Shown here: piece by piece, positions 42,976 to 54,210 of the stretch
How the letters are laid out: the number at the start of each line of letters is the position of its first letter
Numbering within the stretch: the first letter of the stretch is position 1
Source: Vesta saturnalis
Taxonomy: Eukaryota > Arthropoda > Insecta > Coleoptera > Lampyridae
Assembly: GCA_036346205.1 (NCBI GenBank)
Contig: JARFJB010000003.1
Span: 2,017,501 to 2,081,500, forward strand
Direction: 5' to 3'
DNA length: 64,000 nt
Made by a program: the position numbers and the translations under genes
Notes under the pieces: model-generated
Told to the model about the DNA's origin: nothing
Seen by the model: the letters and a program-made list of their open reading frames with translations, nothing else
Database searches by the model: none

Positions 42976-44545
42976 GAGGGGTGTATTAGAGGTAGTTTTT
43001 GGTTTTTGTCAAATATTTCTAAAACAGCTGCATATTTAAAAGATATAAAAATACCTAGATATGGACCTTAAACATATCAATTAATTATGTTCTATGCAAT
43101 ATTTTGATATGCCGCGTAATTTTGCGGTAAAAAAGATAGAATTTAAGTGTTTTTTCATTATCTGAATAATGATTAATTTTATAAGAAACAGTGTGGACGT
43201 TTTTTTTAAAGAAAATTTAATTTTACTTAAATTTTCTCCACAAAATTTTTTAATGTAAAGCGTAATAAATGTAAAAATTAAACAAATATGATTGAAAATG
43301 CTGAAACCGTATTATCGATATTTTTATAGAAGCGGGATGCTTTGAAATTTTTTAGGTTAACATGTATTTATGTCTATGAATCTCTATCTGATATGAAGTT
43401 GTTACGTGCAAACTTCACTATCTACTACACTATCAACTACACTTTGTGCTCAAACTTACCCCAACAGAGGAGATACCTTTTATATAGGACTTGCCGGTAG
43501 CTCGGTCACGGTAGACATGGAGGAGTCCCACAGTGATACAGATGGTAATGGTAGCTGAAAGAGAAGAGAGGGCGCCAGCTAGAATGATAAAACAGCCAGC
43601 CCTAGATAACTAGTTAATTTGCCATTTTTCTAGCCAAGTAACGAATATGTGAAAGGATCTGAGCACTAGGAATAGTTATAAAGCAGAAAGTACCCAAAAC
43701 AAAAGCGATATATTAATTACAAATCATGTCAGTTGCATTTGTATGTACACACATATAATTTAATTTATATTCCCCAAAAAGTAAAAAGGGAGATAATTCC
43801 CATTTGTTACACAAATAGTTAACCACAGAAATACATAGAATATTTATGCTCTTAAATACACAATATAGCAAGCCACCCAAAGAGTCTAATACTAGAATTT
43901 AGAAAATGAAATTAAGTTAAATTTACATCCAAAAATGGCAAAGCAATATACAGAATTGCAAAGTTAAGTTATGCTAAAACATAGGTTTATAGTCTTTAAT
44001 AAAATATAGTAAACAGGTAATTTAAGCATTCCCCAAGTTGTAAAGGCACATTGAATAATAGATTATAGTAATAATACAATTGCTATGAATAACTTGCAGT
44101 AAACAAAAATAATAGAAATGATCAGGTGGTTAATAAAACCTTTAACTCGAATCTGTTGAGCTGAATGCATCCAGTTACACAGTTTCTTACAAAACAGTGT
44201 TTAATTACATTGATTACCAATAGACATGGTAATTTCTATACTCAAAAATTTTACCCAAAGCAATTTAATGTAAAAATGCAAAAATTTGTGCAATAACAAT
44301 TAAAGTTTTATCACAAACATGTACATAGGTCTATACAACTTATAGGATTGGTCACAGATTAATCAAAGCATTAAGGTATCCAAAAGACCCTGAATATGAG
44401 TGATTTATAACTTATCTTTTATATCCCATCCTGTCGGAAAGTTATAATTTCAAATATTTCACAGGTGTGGAAGTCAAATCTCTTGCTAACTATGTAATAA
44501 GTAACACACTTCATCAGCCAAATACCAGTATGTCCAACAGTGTAT
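42976..44545. other. No recognised gene
   Basis: AT-rich with long A and T runs. The frame at 44467-44733 has no motif apart from the repeat described next. Confidence 0.5.
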
Positions 44546-44554
44546 TTAGTTGGT

Positions 44555-44638
44555 GTACGAAAAGTATATTATATGGCATACAAAAAGTATATTGTATGGC
44601 GTACAAAAAGTACATTGTATGGCATACAAAAAGTACCT
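44555..44638. repeat. Minisatellite, ~27-bp unit, three to four copies
   Basis: TATGGCATACAAAAAGTATAT and close variants (GCGTACAAAAAGTACATTG) are repeated in tandem. The Lys-Tyr-Ile-rich open frame here is a consequence of the repeat. Confidence 0.85.
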
Positions 44639-45769
44639 CTAAAATTAAATACATACAGCCAAATGAAAGCATGAATATCAATCTCACCTTCAATGGGGTA
44701 AAGAATCAGAAAAGTATTAATGGTAACGTTTAGAAATGGATTCAATCAAGCATGAGTACGAGAACAGCTTATAACTGTCTCGAACAGTTAAATAGTAATT
44801 GCTTTCCCCTGAAATAAAAGTAAAGCTAGCAACCGCCAAAGTAGGTTGTTACATTCTTACCAGCAAATCTAAAGTGTAAAAACAACTTCGTGGTTAGAGA
44901 AATTTGTGAGGTTAAGTCTAACCCCTTTAGCTAATTGGTTTAATGATTTTCTTAATGGATTTAGTTCTTCAATCGAACCAGATCGATTGTCTGAAAGTAA
45001 AACGTGGTAGAAGAACAAAAAAACCAAGCGTGACAAAAGCTCACCTGTTTTCAGTATTTCCTATATACCCGATATAAATCGTTTGTACCCACTAATTATA
45101 GTTATTCGGCACAAAATTTAGAAAAATGTTATAAAACCGACAACCATCGATGGGCTAAATAAAGTCCAGAAATTTACATTTTTCTTTTAGGAAACACAAA
45201 ATGGCTTTTCATTCGTCAAACAACAAACAGGAAGTGAAATTAAAAATCAAATATGCGAATGTCAAACGGATATATACCAGTGACACCCAACACATGAAGT
45301 TGACCATCAAAAGGTTTACCTAACCACTACAGAAATGTTTTTAATTGTGAAGCGTAATATATTCAAGAAACTACAGAGATAAGCTTAGAGAAACGTCATT
45401 ATAAATAGAAAATTGGAAGAAACACGAGCAATTCATTAATTCTAATAGATCGCAAAAATTTACTTAATAGTACAGCTAAAGTAACGAATGTAACAAAGTT
45501 TTAAACGACATTCTGACATTTGTTTTTACTACGTTGCCTGTACTCGTTATGTATTTTTAAGTTAGCATATAGATGCCTATTCACGTCTAACTGTCATGAA
45601 GTTCTAGACCTGTTTGTTGACATAGATTACTGTTTTTGCGTTTACAATGTTGCCTATTTTTTGTAATGAGCTGCTTATAAAGGATGTTGCATAGCTATCA
45701 AAAAAAAATGTTATTTAATTATTTCATTTATTTTAATTTCCATTTTGTAGGTTGGAAGGCCTTGTGATG

Positions 45770-45985
45770 TTCCACACCACATTTTTCAAATTGCACAAAA
45801 TTGTTTCAACATATTTAACATTTTTGAAAGATATTATTACTACTGACGAAGAGAACTGTAAGTGTTATCGAAATATTTAGATTGTGACTTAAATATAAAA
45901 ATACACCATTAAAAAAACCAAAAAAGTATTTTAGCAAGTGTAATAGTGGTGTAAGTTTACATTTTCAGACAACTCATCACTTCGC
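45770..45985 (-). repeat. Penelope-type 3' tail repeat, copy 2
   Basis: TACTACTGACGAAGAGAACTG, then GTGTTATCGAAA and AATACACCATTAAAAAAACC match 4650-4745 and the complement of 47870-47960. On the minus strand the upstream GAAAATGTAAACTTACACC stretch also matches the sequence after the GIY-YIG frame at 47.83 kb. Confidence 0.7.
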
Positions 45986-46230
45986 ATGAAAACTTAACGA
46001 TAAAAAAAGAAACAAGAAACTCTCAATTTAGAGAATACACGAAACATAAGATAACACTACCAACTACTGTAAACTGTAAATAAGTTTTCAACAATATTTA
46101 CAAAAGCTACACAAGCAGACTAAGTCACTATTCCATACGATCGACTTTATGCAAATAGCTCAATTGACATTAACTAAGAATTCCAAAGGATAATTATATC
46201 AGAACCTCACAGGATGTGAAAATGGGCGTG
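45986..46230 (+). repeat. Repeat R2, copy A, right part
   Basis: ATAAGATAACACTACCAACTA through AAGAATTCCAAAGGATAATTA to CAGAACCTCACAGGATG matches 63830-64000. The match in copy B runs to the window edge, so its full length is unknown. Confidence 0.8.
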
Positions 46231-46640
46231 ATTAAATTTAGAAAACCTAACGATTCATGCATTTGTACATTCGTACTAAAACAATTTAAATCTCTGCAGA
46301 ATTCCTTTATTAAAAATTCTTTTCCATTAACAATCTCAAATAATAAAATTCAACATTGCACTGAATTGGTTCCTATATTTTCACGCAATGTGACAATTTA
46401 ATAGCCACTACCTAACAACAATCGGTGTAATTTTTTTTAATTAATGGTTCCGTTCGTACTCTTTTCGAATAATACTTTCAACATGTCATTGAGTTAACCA
46501 ATATGTCGGGCATAACTTTCTTCAAAGTTTCTTTCCACATCTGAAAATTTATATAAGATATTAAAGAAACATAAATTTAAACCATACGTACCTCAGAAAG
46601 TGAAAGCATTAGAAATACTCGATAAAGATCGAATATTGCA
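46231..46640. other. No recognised gene
   Basis: Short frame at 46231-46401 without motifs. Boundary with the transposase remnant at about 46650 is not sharp. Confidence 0.4.
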
Positions 46641-46644
46641 ATTT

Positions 46645-47290
46645 TATAATTTTTATTTAAACAAGATTCAAGAAAACCCGCATTTTTATAAGAAATTAAT
46701 GCTTGTTTAATAAAAACGGCATTTTGAATAGAAACATTCGCTCTGATTGTTGTCAGGACAGTCCTAGAATTATAGTTGAAAACAACTTCCAGCGAAAATT
46801 CAATGTAAATGTATGATGCGGTATTTTGGTGATCGATTGGTTGGACCACTTTTCATAGATGGAATATTAAATCAAGAAAAATACCATCAACTGTTGACTG
46901 TAGACATTGAATCTTTTTTAGATGATTTGCCTCTTCAGAACTTAATATTTATTTTCAACAAGATGGGGCTCCCCACATAATACCAGATTAAATATCACCT
47001 TATTAAATACCAAATTTGGTAGAAAATAAATACGAACAAATGGACCAGTTCGTTGGCCTGCACGTTCACCAGATCTTACACCACTTGATTTTTGGTTTTG
47101 GAGGTGTCTTAAAGATAATACTTATTTAATACCTCCAGAAAATGCAGATACTTTGAGAGAACGGATTAGCAACGCTTGTCATGAAATACCTTATATTGAA
47201 TGCAACCTATGGTGTATTAAGAAGGTGCCGGTTGTAGATTCAACACGGTGGCGATCAATTTAAACAATACTTGTAATAGTAATTAACGCC
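46645..47290 (+). pseudogene. Mariner/Tc1-like transposase remnant, C-terminal two-thirds
   Basis: Plus-strand frames give NKNGILNRNIRSDCCQ, RIIVENNFQRKFNVNV, then GDRLVGPLFIDGILNQEKYHQ, the DLPLQN stretch and QQDGAPHIIPD (second catalytic Asp, near 46962). After more breaks, WRCLKDNTYLIPPENADTL and a C-terminal GGDQF remnant follow near 47250. It is the same family as E1 and E2 transposases. The first catalytic Asp region is absent or unreadable. No inverted ends identified. Confidence 0.8.
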
Positions 47291-47559
47291 ACAAGTCCGG
47301 GAACTTGTACCTTACAGTACGAACGTGATGTTTATGGACGAGATGACGAAGGAGCCGAGTCCAGAAACTTGCAATAAGTGCTGTAAAAATGAGTTCTTGT
47401 ACGTGTATCGTTGTGTATTTTATTTCATACTGTGAATAATTTTATTTAAAAAAATACATATTATTTTATGCATCACTTTGAATCTGCTTTAATTCTCAGT
47501 ATTTCAGTATCTCTTTCGAAATTTAATTCAAAACCAGCATTTATACTACAAAATAAAGG

Positions 47560-47960
47560 CATATACAAAAAGAATTAACTACAAACACAATTGCACAAAT
47601 TGCTGGTATGAGTTGTTCAATTTCTTACATTGGAACTTCATTGCAAACATTGAAAAATCGAATAATACAACATAAGTCAGATGTGAAAGTCAAACCAAAA
47701 AGTACTGCTTTGGCACATGTTCCGAATTCTAAGCATAACGAGACTATAATTTTTAGACGTAGAAAACCATAACAAAAAAAGGCTTTTATTAGAAATGTTA
47801 CATATTAAAATTAATAGTAATGATATGAAAATGTAAACTTTCACCATTAACACTCATAATAAAATACTTATCTTTTTTGGGATTTTTTAATGGTGTACTT
47901 TAAATTATACAATCTAAACGTTTCGATAACACTTACAGTTATCTTCGTCAGTAGTAATGT
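47560..47960 (+). pseudogene. Penelope-like element 3' fragment with GIY-YIG nuclease
   Basis: A 67-codon frame ending at a TAA near 47773 includes MSCSISYIGTSLQTLKNRI, IQHKSDVK and STALAHVPNSKHNETIIF. This is the pattern of the GIY-YIG endonuclease at the C-terminus of Penelope-like reverse transcriptases (SYIG...L..R...HK.D......ALA.H). A further piece, RLLLEMLHIKINSNDMK, follows in another frame. The tail from 47870 (ATTTTTTAATGGTGTACTTTA, then the GATAAC/GTTATC hairpin) is shared with 4.65 and 45.85 kb. The reverse transcriptase is missing, so this is 5'-truncated. Confidence 0.75.
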
Positions 47961-47967
47961 TTGTTAA

Positions 47968-48052
47968 AAATTGTTAAAGATGTAGTAAACAATTTTGTCA
48001 AATGTGAAAAATTTTTCACATTTGACAAAATTGTTTACTACATCTTTAACAA

Positions 48053-48055
<3 letters not shown>
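47968..48055. repeat. 88-bp perfect palindrome abutting a TG tract
   Basis: 44-bp arms meet at 48011/48012 (centre GTGAAAAATTTTTCAC) with no spacer. The left arm is the continuation of the Penelope tail (also seen, diverged, at 4606-4640); the right arm is its exact complement and stops where (TG)n begins at 48056. Confidence 0.95.
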
Positions 48056-48089
<34 letters not shown>

Positions 48090-48189
48090 ACGTGTGCGTA
48101 AGCGTGCGCGTGCGCGTGCGGGTATTGTGTGTGTGTGTGCGTGTGCGTGTGAGTGTGTGTGTGGGTGTGTGTGTGTGTGTGTGTGTGTG

Positions 48190-48234
<45 letters not shown>

Positions 48235-48310
48235 TGTGTGTGAGTGCGTGCATGTGCGTGTGTGCGTGCGTACGTACGTGTATACGTGTATGTGTGCATG
48301 TACGATAAAA
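48056..48310. repeat. (TG)n / TGCG tract
   Basis: About 250 bp of TG repeats with CG and TA interruptions. Open frames reading Cys-Val or Thr-His are artefacts. Confidence 0.95.
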
Positions 48311-48395
48311 CATAAGTACTTGTAATTTCCTATTATGCTTAATTTTAATTCTCCTGGAGCTGATTAGATTTTTGGAGAAATCCAGCTGTTTATGG
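48311..48395. repeat. Conserved tail after the TG tract
   Basis: Shares GATTTTTGGAGAAATCCAGCT and preceding AAGTACTTGTAATTT...GCTTAATTTTAATT with 42.88-42.97 kb. Confidence 0.75.
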
Positions 48396-49071
48396 GTCCA
48401 TGTAAAGAATATGGTATACAGTACTTTTCTTACAACACTAGAAAGCATGAAACAAAGAGTTAGGGACGAATTTCAGACAATATTTTCCAGTATGCCAGGT
48501 AATGTGAGGGGGTCTTGAAAAAAAGGTCAGAGTATGCATTCAAGGAGATGAACATCATTTTGAACATTTGTTGCAATTTCAATTTTCTAATAGTTATAAT
48601 TAAAGTTACACAGGTAATTTTGGATATGTTGTTCTTAATCTTCTCACAAATTTTATACTAAGGAGAAACCGTGCAGAACATTTAAAATATAGGGTAATCT
48701 ATTTAGAGTTTTGATATGTCATTAAGTAAGCGCCTCATTGTGCATATGCTTTGTAGAATTCTAGATAAATGTGAAGGCATCAATAGTTTCTATTAATAAT
48801 CTAATATTTCCAATTAAAACTGGAATTGGTTAAATTCATAAGTTTTGCAGTTATTAATTTTTTATTAAGACTTTCCAGTTTCCTAAAAATAAAAATATCT
48901 CGAAAATCACAATGTTTAGGTATAGGAAATGCTTAAGAATGTTCATCTATTTTTTACCTACAATTCAAAATTTCAATACAATACGGAGTATTCCATAAGA
49001 AATACATAACTTTGATACGCATCACATTTTTGGGTCACCCTGTATATTTCAAAATTAGTCGATTGGACCCA
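48396..49071. other. No recognised gene
   Basis: AT-rich. TTTTGGGTCACCCTGTATA near 49030 resembles a mariner-type right terminus followed by TA, but no left partner was found. Confidence 0.4.
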
Positions 49072-51066
49072 ATTTATTTATATACCAAAATGTATCGTTT
49101 GCCCGTGAGAAGAGTTCAAAGTTTACATAAAAAAACACACATTTTTGTACGCTGTTCAGAAATGAGTGAAACAAATTGAATGAAATTTGACCAGAGTGAA
49201 TTTTAGGGGATTACTCTCCTTGCGGTAACGAAAGAAACCCAAAAGAAATTGTAGAAGAGTTAAGACCACCCTCATCCCCTGATATTTTTTTCAGAACTTT
49301 CGTAGGGGTGGTAATACGGTTCTCAATTTTTAGCGATAAGACTGATTAATTATCTTCATTTTGTTACTCTTGTAAAAATTTCGTATTCCGCATAGTTTCG
49401 AAGGAAAAAAATGTTTTCTTAAATACTGGTAACATAAGTTTAATAAAATTGTAATACAAAATTTAGTTGGCACTAGATACAAAAACAACACAAGTCGTGA
49501 TTTTGACACGAAACAAATTCATAATCATTCCAGTTTGTTGTTGACTGTAAATGTTCCAATAATTTCATCAATTTTGTTATTATCGCGAGGACCATTACTT
49601 ATTTAATTGTTGTTGCTATTAAATATGGATTTCTCTTTTAATGAGCAGACCGACATGACCCTAGTTCTTGGATTCTGTCAAGGTAACTGTCGCAGAAGTG
49701 CTCGCGTATATCAAGAGAGGTAACCGAACCGGAGAATTCCGAATCATAAAACTTTTGCCTGAATCGAGAGACGTCGAGGGAAGTTGGAACCAGTCAGAAT
49801 TAACGCTGGAAGACCCCGAGTCCTAAGACCTAATGCGGAACAAGCTGTTCTTGAAATAATCGATGACGATCCTGAGATTAGTACCAGATCTGTGCAACGA
49901 CAAACAGGAATTCCAAAAAGCACTGTAAATCGGATCTGCAGAGAACCAATTCATCCATTTCACATACAGCCAGTGCAATAGTTGTTACCACTTGACCGCG
50001 GATCACGTTTAAATTTTTCAGAAATTGTTCGGGAGCTCAGAATACTTGACAACAGATTTCACACTAACATCTTGTTTACTGATGAGCCTTGTTTTACATG
50101 TCGTGGCATGACGAACCTGCACAATGAGCATATTTATGCTGATGAAAACCCATATGCTATTAAAGCTAGACTTTTTTGGATTGGATTTATCGGCAATTTT
50201 TTGGTAGGGCCCCTTCCGATCGTCTAAATGGTGCCAGTTACCTTCGCTTCCTTCAAGAAATTTTGCCAGATTTATTAGACGACTTGCTCCTTAATCTTCA
50301 TCGAAACATGTTCTTCATACACGACGGTGCACCACCTCATTTGGCACGTGCAGTAAGAGAATATCTAAACGAACAATTTCCTGGTAGAGGCCAAGAAGCA
50401 CCAATTCAATGGCCTCGGCGGTCTCCAGTTTTAAATCCGTACGGCTTCTTTATCTGGGGAGCATTAAAAACGAAAGTGTACGAGGTTCAAATTAATACTT
50501 CCGAACAGCTGTGAAACAAAATTCAAAATGCCGTAAACACACTACTAGGAAACGAAGGGTGGATTTCAATTTTTTATGTCGAATTGACCTTTGTATTAAT
50601 GAAGGTGACAGTCATATTGAACATTTATTATAAAAGAAACGTTTTGCCTTAGTTCCACTGCCAACTAAATTTTATTAAACTTGTATTAGGAATATCTGTT
50701 AGCAGTATTTAATAAAACATATTTTTCCTTCGATACTATGCGGAATGCGAAATTTTTACAAGAGTAACAAAATGAAGATAATTAATCACTCTTCGCGCTA
50801 AAGAAAATTGAGAATCGTATTACCACCCCTAAGAAAGTTCTGAAAAAATATCAGGGGATGAGGGTGGTTTTAACACTTTTACAATTTCTTTTGGGTTTCT
50901 TTGATTACCGAAAGGAGATTAATCCTTTAAAACGCACTTTTATTATCAAATTTCATTCAATTTGTTTCACTAATTTCTGAACAGCATACAAAAATGTGTT
51001 TTTTGTGTAAACTGTAAACTCTTCTCACGGGCAAACGGTACATTTTGCTATAAAAATGAATTAGTA
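49072..51066 (+). mobile_element. Mariner-like element (E3) with ~400-bp inverted ends
   Basis: 49072-49477 and 50658-51066 are inverted copies: CGTTTGCCCGTGAGAAGAG, CCACCCTCATCCCCTGAT, TGTTACTCTTGTAAAAATTTC and TTTAATAAAAT...TTTAGTTGGCA all recur in complement. A transposase remnant lies between. The outermost termini (expected TA-CAGGG type) could not be placed on either side; the right end is close to the LTR-like segment at 51119. Confidence 0.85.
49625..50633 (+). pseudogene. E3 transposase (DUF4817-type N-terminus, DDE C-terminus)
   Basis: ATG at 49625 starts MDFSFNEQTDMTLVLGFCQG with RSARVYQER, then after a stop PNRRIPNHKTF, typical of the DUF4817 N-terminal domain. Next come RPRVLRPNAEQAVLEII and TGIPKSTVNRIC (helix-turn-helix), ILFTDEPCFTCRGM (first catalytic Asp in TDE), YADENPYAIKA, FFIHDGAPPHLARAVREYL (second Asp), PIQWPRRSPVLNPYGFFIWG (the third acidic site reads Gly, and the PD is PV) and a C-terminal HIEHLL ending TAA at 50631-50633 after a frameshift. 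Counted spacing between second and third sites is 39 residues. Inactive through stops, frameshifts and loss of the third acidic residue. Confidence 0.88.
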
Positions 51067-51118
51067 CAATCAATGATAAATACATGCCCCATATAGCGTG
51101 GTGTAAACAAATGTATTT

Positions 51119-52199
51119 TGTTACGGTATAAACTGGCAGTAAAACGAGATAACAGATAAACTTGGCTTTTGCTCGAGTAGCCAGTGGTCGGGGTGGGTAC
51201 GGTGTGCTAAATTGTGCGCACAATAAGATAGTTTATCGTATATAAGTCCAAATAGGGATTGAAACGATATTAAAACGGAAAATTCCCAAATAACTCGCTT
51301 ACCTAAACGTAATATTCGCAGGCGGCGCCGGGACCAGCAGATCTCGCCAATCTGAAAGGCTTTAAAAATATTTGCACGCTTAACTAAAATAATTGTGTGT
51401 CGCAAAAAAATCAATAAATAATTTGGTAAATATACAATCATCTCTTGTTACGTTACGTTACTAGAAAATTCGACTCAAATTAATTTCACTTCAACAACCA
51501 AAAAAAACCACTTAATTCTAGACACAACCACTAGAAATTAAATTCCTCAAGTCGCAATTAAATATGCTCAAATCGTAAAAGAAAATAATGCAGGGATTCA
51601 TCAATAAAAAACAAAAATGTTACCTTAGGTAGAGGATACTCCATGGTTGACGTTAACAGGAAGCTAGCAGCTTCCCGTACGATTCAGCTAATGACGGCGT
51701 CTCTTTCGACTAGAGTTATGATTAAATTTCAATTGGTTGTAGGTACACAATAATTAACTTTACTTTAATGCGACTTAGTTCTGCTTGATACTTATTACTT
51801 TTAGATAATTATGTACAAATCCTGATTAACACTTATTATTTGTAACTTAACGACAAAATTGGTTTATTTACAGCAGGTTGTTTAATTAACGGCGAAACTG
51901 TGAACTTTACGTTTGAAGCTGTTTGAAGCTTTGCAACAAACGTTGAATTTTTCCGCAAACAAAGCGAAGACTTCTCCAGAGAACGACGAAAGCACTTGGT
52001 AACTCTAAGCAATAAACGCCATTCTGAATCACGATAAGTTCATATGGACCAACTGCACGGAACGACAAACTGGTGAAGGATGAACAATTATATGATCCCT
52101 TATTTGAGTGGTGAGGGAATGAGAACCCTGCTACAATAGTCCGTTCCACACGGACCTTGGTTAACGTTGTTCCGCGGTATTCTTTACGTCACCGTAACA
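51119..52199. repeat. LTR-like segment, 1,081 bp, 9-bp inverted ends
   Basis: Starts TGTTACGGT and ends ACCGTAACA. TG...CA ends, the length and absence of a long frame fit a solo LTR of a BEL or Gypsy type element. It shares CTAAAATAATTGT and a GGCGCC-containing stretch with the insertion at 55.2 kb, which also starts TGTTAC. No clear target duplication (TATTT versus ATTAA), so the call is tentative. Confidence 0.5.
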
Positions 52200-53214
52200 A
52201 TTAAAGAAAAGGTACTGAAATTTTCTAAGTACGCGCCTCCGCGAATTCAAACTCGACATTCGTCGGGAGAAATTGCATCGTCAACAGAACCTCTTCGCGA
52301 AACCTTATCTAAGAAACCCTATACACGCACCAAAGAAAATCTCGACGAAAATCAACCGTAAATTTAACGTGCATAGAATCCAAATTCTTTGTTTAAAACC
52401 AAACTCTTATGAACAGAAACGGCACCAAAATGACGGCTAACTTTACCTTTTGCAAAAGTTGTACCATAAAATGCAATAATTTGAATGCGTTCAATTTAAT
52501 TTTATATCATGCAATCCCAATTTGATTTAACGAAATTCACCCAATTTAAAATAACGAAAACATTTATTTATACAAAACTATCCTTATTTACACAGATACT
52601 AACGAATGCTTCCACTCAAATTAGTAAAAGGCTTTTCCTAAACATCGATACCAAAAATGTAAATCACATTTCCTTTAAAGTTTGATTTTACTTTGATCGA
52701 CAACAATAGCTTCATTTTTTTTTGTTTTAGAACATACTAATAAAATTCTTAAACCTTTTAAATACGTAAAAGACAAAAGAAAACGTTATAATAGAAAAGC
52801 TTCTCCAAACATTGATGCGTTATTACATCCAATTACGAGAGTTTATACTACATTTAAGATGTACGGTACTAACAAATAATTCATAATTTCGAAAATTATC
52901 GGTAAATCTTGGATAAACTCATGGACCCATGACAATTTCAAAAACAAAACCTAACACCTAGAAAGAATAATGCTGCATCACATATCTAACAGCAGCCGCG
53001 AACATTAGGGAGAGAAAATACCGATTGTTTCTTCTGTTAACATACAAAATAGTCTATAAAATCCAAAAATAATGTAACCCAGCGTACTTTCGCCACTTCC
53101 TGACCTAAATTCTACCACTATCAAGTGACACTCCTTTTTACAATGTCGCACAGCACAAATTTAGAGCATTATTAGTGGCACGTTATTTTAACCTTGTATG
53201 AATACCCAAGCACA
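52200..53214. other. No recognised gene
   Basis: AT-rich. Frames are short. It may be part of repeat R2 upstream of the portion shared with copy A. Confidence 0.4.
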
Positions 53215-53582
53215 TAATAATCAGGCATTACCACTTCTACCAATCTGTAAATCACGGTAACAATGTCTATATTATCGATAAATCCAAATATGTGACAATT
53301 TAAATCATCTAGATCTGTCGATTATGTTTTAATAATGTAAAATATCCAATACACTTTGTTCAGAACGGTACTAAATTTATATAAAAACAACAAAGTTTCT
53401 AAAACAAAATCTTAAAACACAATCCATTACAACGTCGACGCCGGTTAGATATAGGTATCTATAGAGCCGCACTAGGGCAAGGTAGAAATCCCCTACTTCA
53501 CTTATTGAACTTGGAGTTTCTGGATAAAACGGCAAACGATAAACAAATTTGTGAGGATTGTAACTATAATCATTAAACTGTA
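53215..53582 (+). repeat. Repeat R2, copy B, left part
   Basis: TAAATCCAAATATGTGACAAT, CTTCACTTATTGAACTTGGAG and ATAAAACGGCAAACGATAAAC match 42080-42290. It breaks off at AAACTGTA, where E2 is inserted. Confidence 0.8.
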
Positions 53583-54060
53583 CAGGGTGTCCTATTTTCT
53601 GTGTAATTGGGGGGTTTTAGGTATTTCCCAAATAGATAGAGTAAAATCATGGTCGGGACCCTTGGACCGATTTTTGAAACAAGTTTAATAATCTAAAGAA
53701 CATTTCAATATCTCGACTCGTTTGGGAAATATAGGGTGTTTTTCGTTTTATGCCGTTTTCTTTAAAATCCCGTAACTTTTTTGTTTGTGAATATTTAAAA
53801 TTTTGGTTAAAACATCTTTTGTGCCTTTTTTTATGTGCAATTTAGTGGCGTACTCGATTTTTTTCTAACTTAATTTGTTTCCGAGTTACAGATCAAAGTT
53901 GCATTTTTTTAAATGATAACCGTAGTTGGCTATGACTCCATTAATTAGAGATTTCTTTTAGCTTTCTGAAAATATATAGTTTCATATATTTATCTCGCTA
54001 AATAAGAAAATTATAAACGATTTTTTGAAAAATACCTCTTGATCAAGTCATCTATGAACC
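53583..54060 (+). repeat. Left inverted end of E2
   Basis: Includes GGGACCCTTGGACCGATTTT, ATATCTCGACTCGTTTGGGAA, CCGTAGTTGGCTATGACTCC and AGTTTCATATATTTATCTC, all present in complement at 63163-63601. Right-end differences are mostly single-base indels in A/T runs. Confidence 0.93.
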
Positions 54061-54210
54061 TTTGTTTACTGCACGCATTCGTTGCTAGTTATTTGACATT
54101 TCACGCAGTTGTTTCATGTAAATAAATGGTGGAAACGTAAATGTGATTAGATTGATTGTTTCAAAACTTTGCTTAAATAATTAATTATTCAAGTTAATAA
54201 CTTTTTTGTG

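Larger units (their letters stand above)
42499..45760. mobile_element. Candidate insertion with 14-bp inverted ends (tentative)
   Basis: CCTTCCAACCTACA at 42499 and TGTAGGTTGGAAGG ending near 45760 are perfect complements. They lie where the R2 repeat is interrupted (42498, resuming near 45986 after a Penelope tail). No target duplication and no transposase were seen inside. The left end also forms a local imperfect hairpin (CCTACATATACATATGTAGG). It could be a non-autonomous element of 3.26 kb or a chance inverted repeat. Confidence 0.4.

Noticed and set aside
44467..44733. 88-codon frame with repeated Lys-Tyr-Ile
   Set aside because: Explained by the ~27-bp minisatellite; no start context or neighbours supporting a gene.
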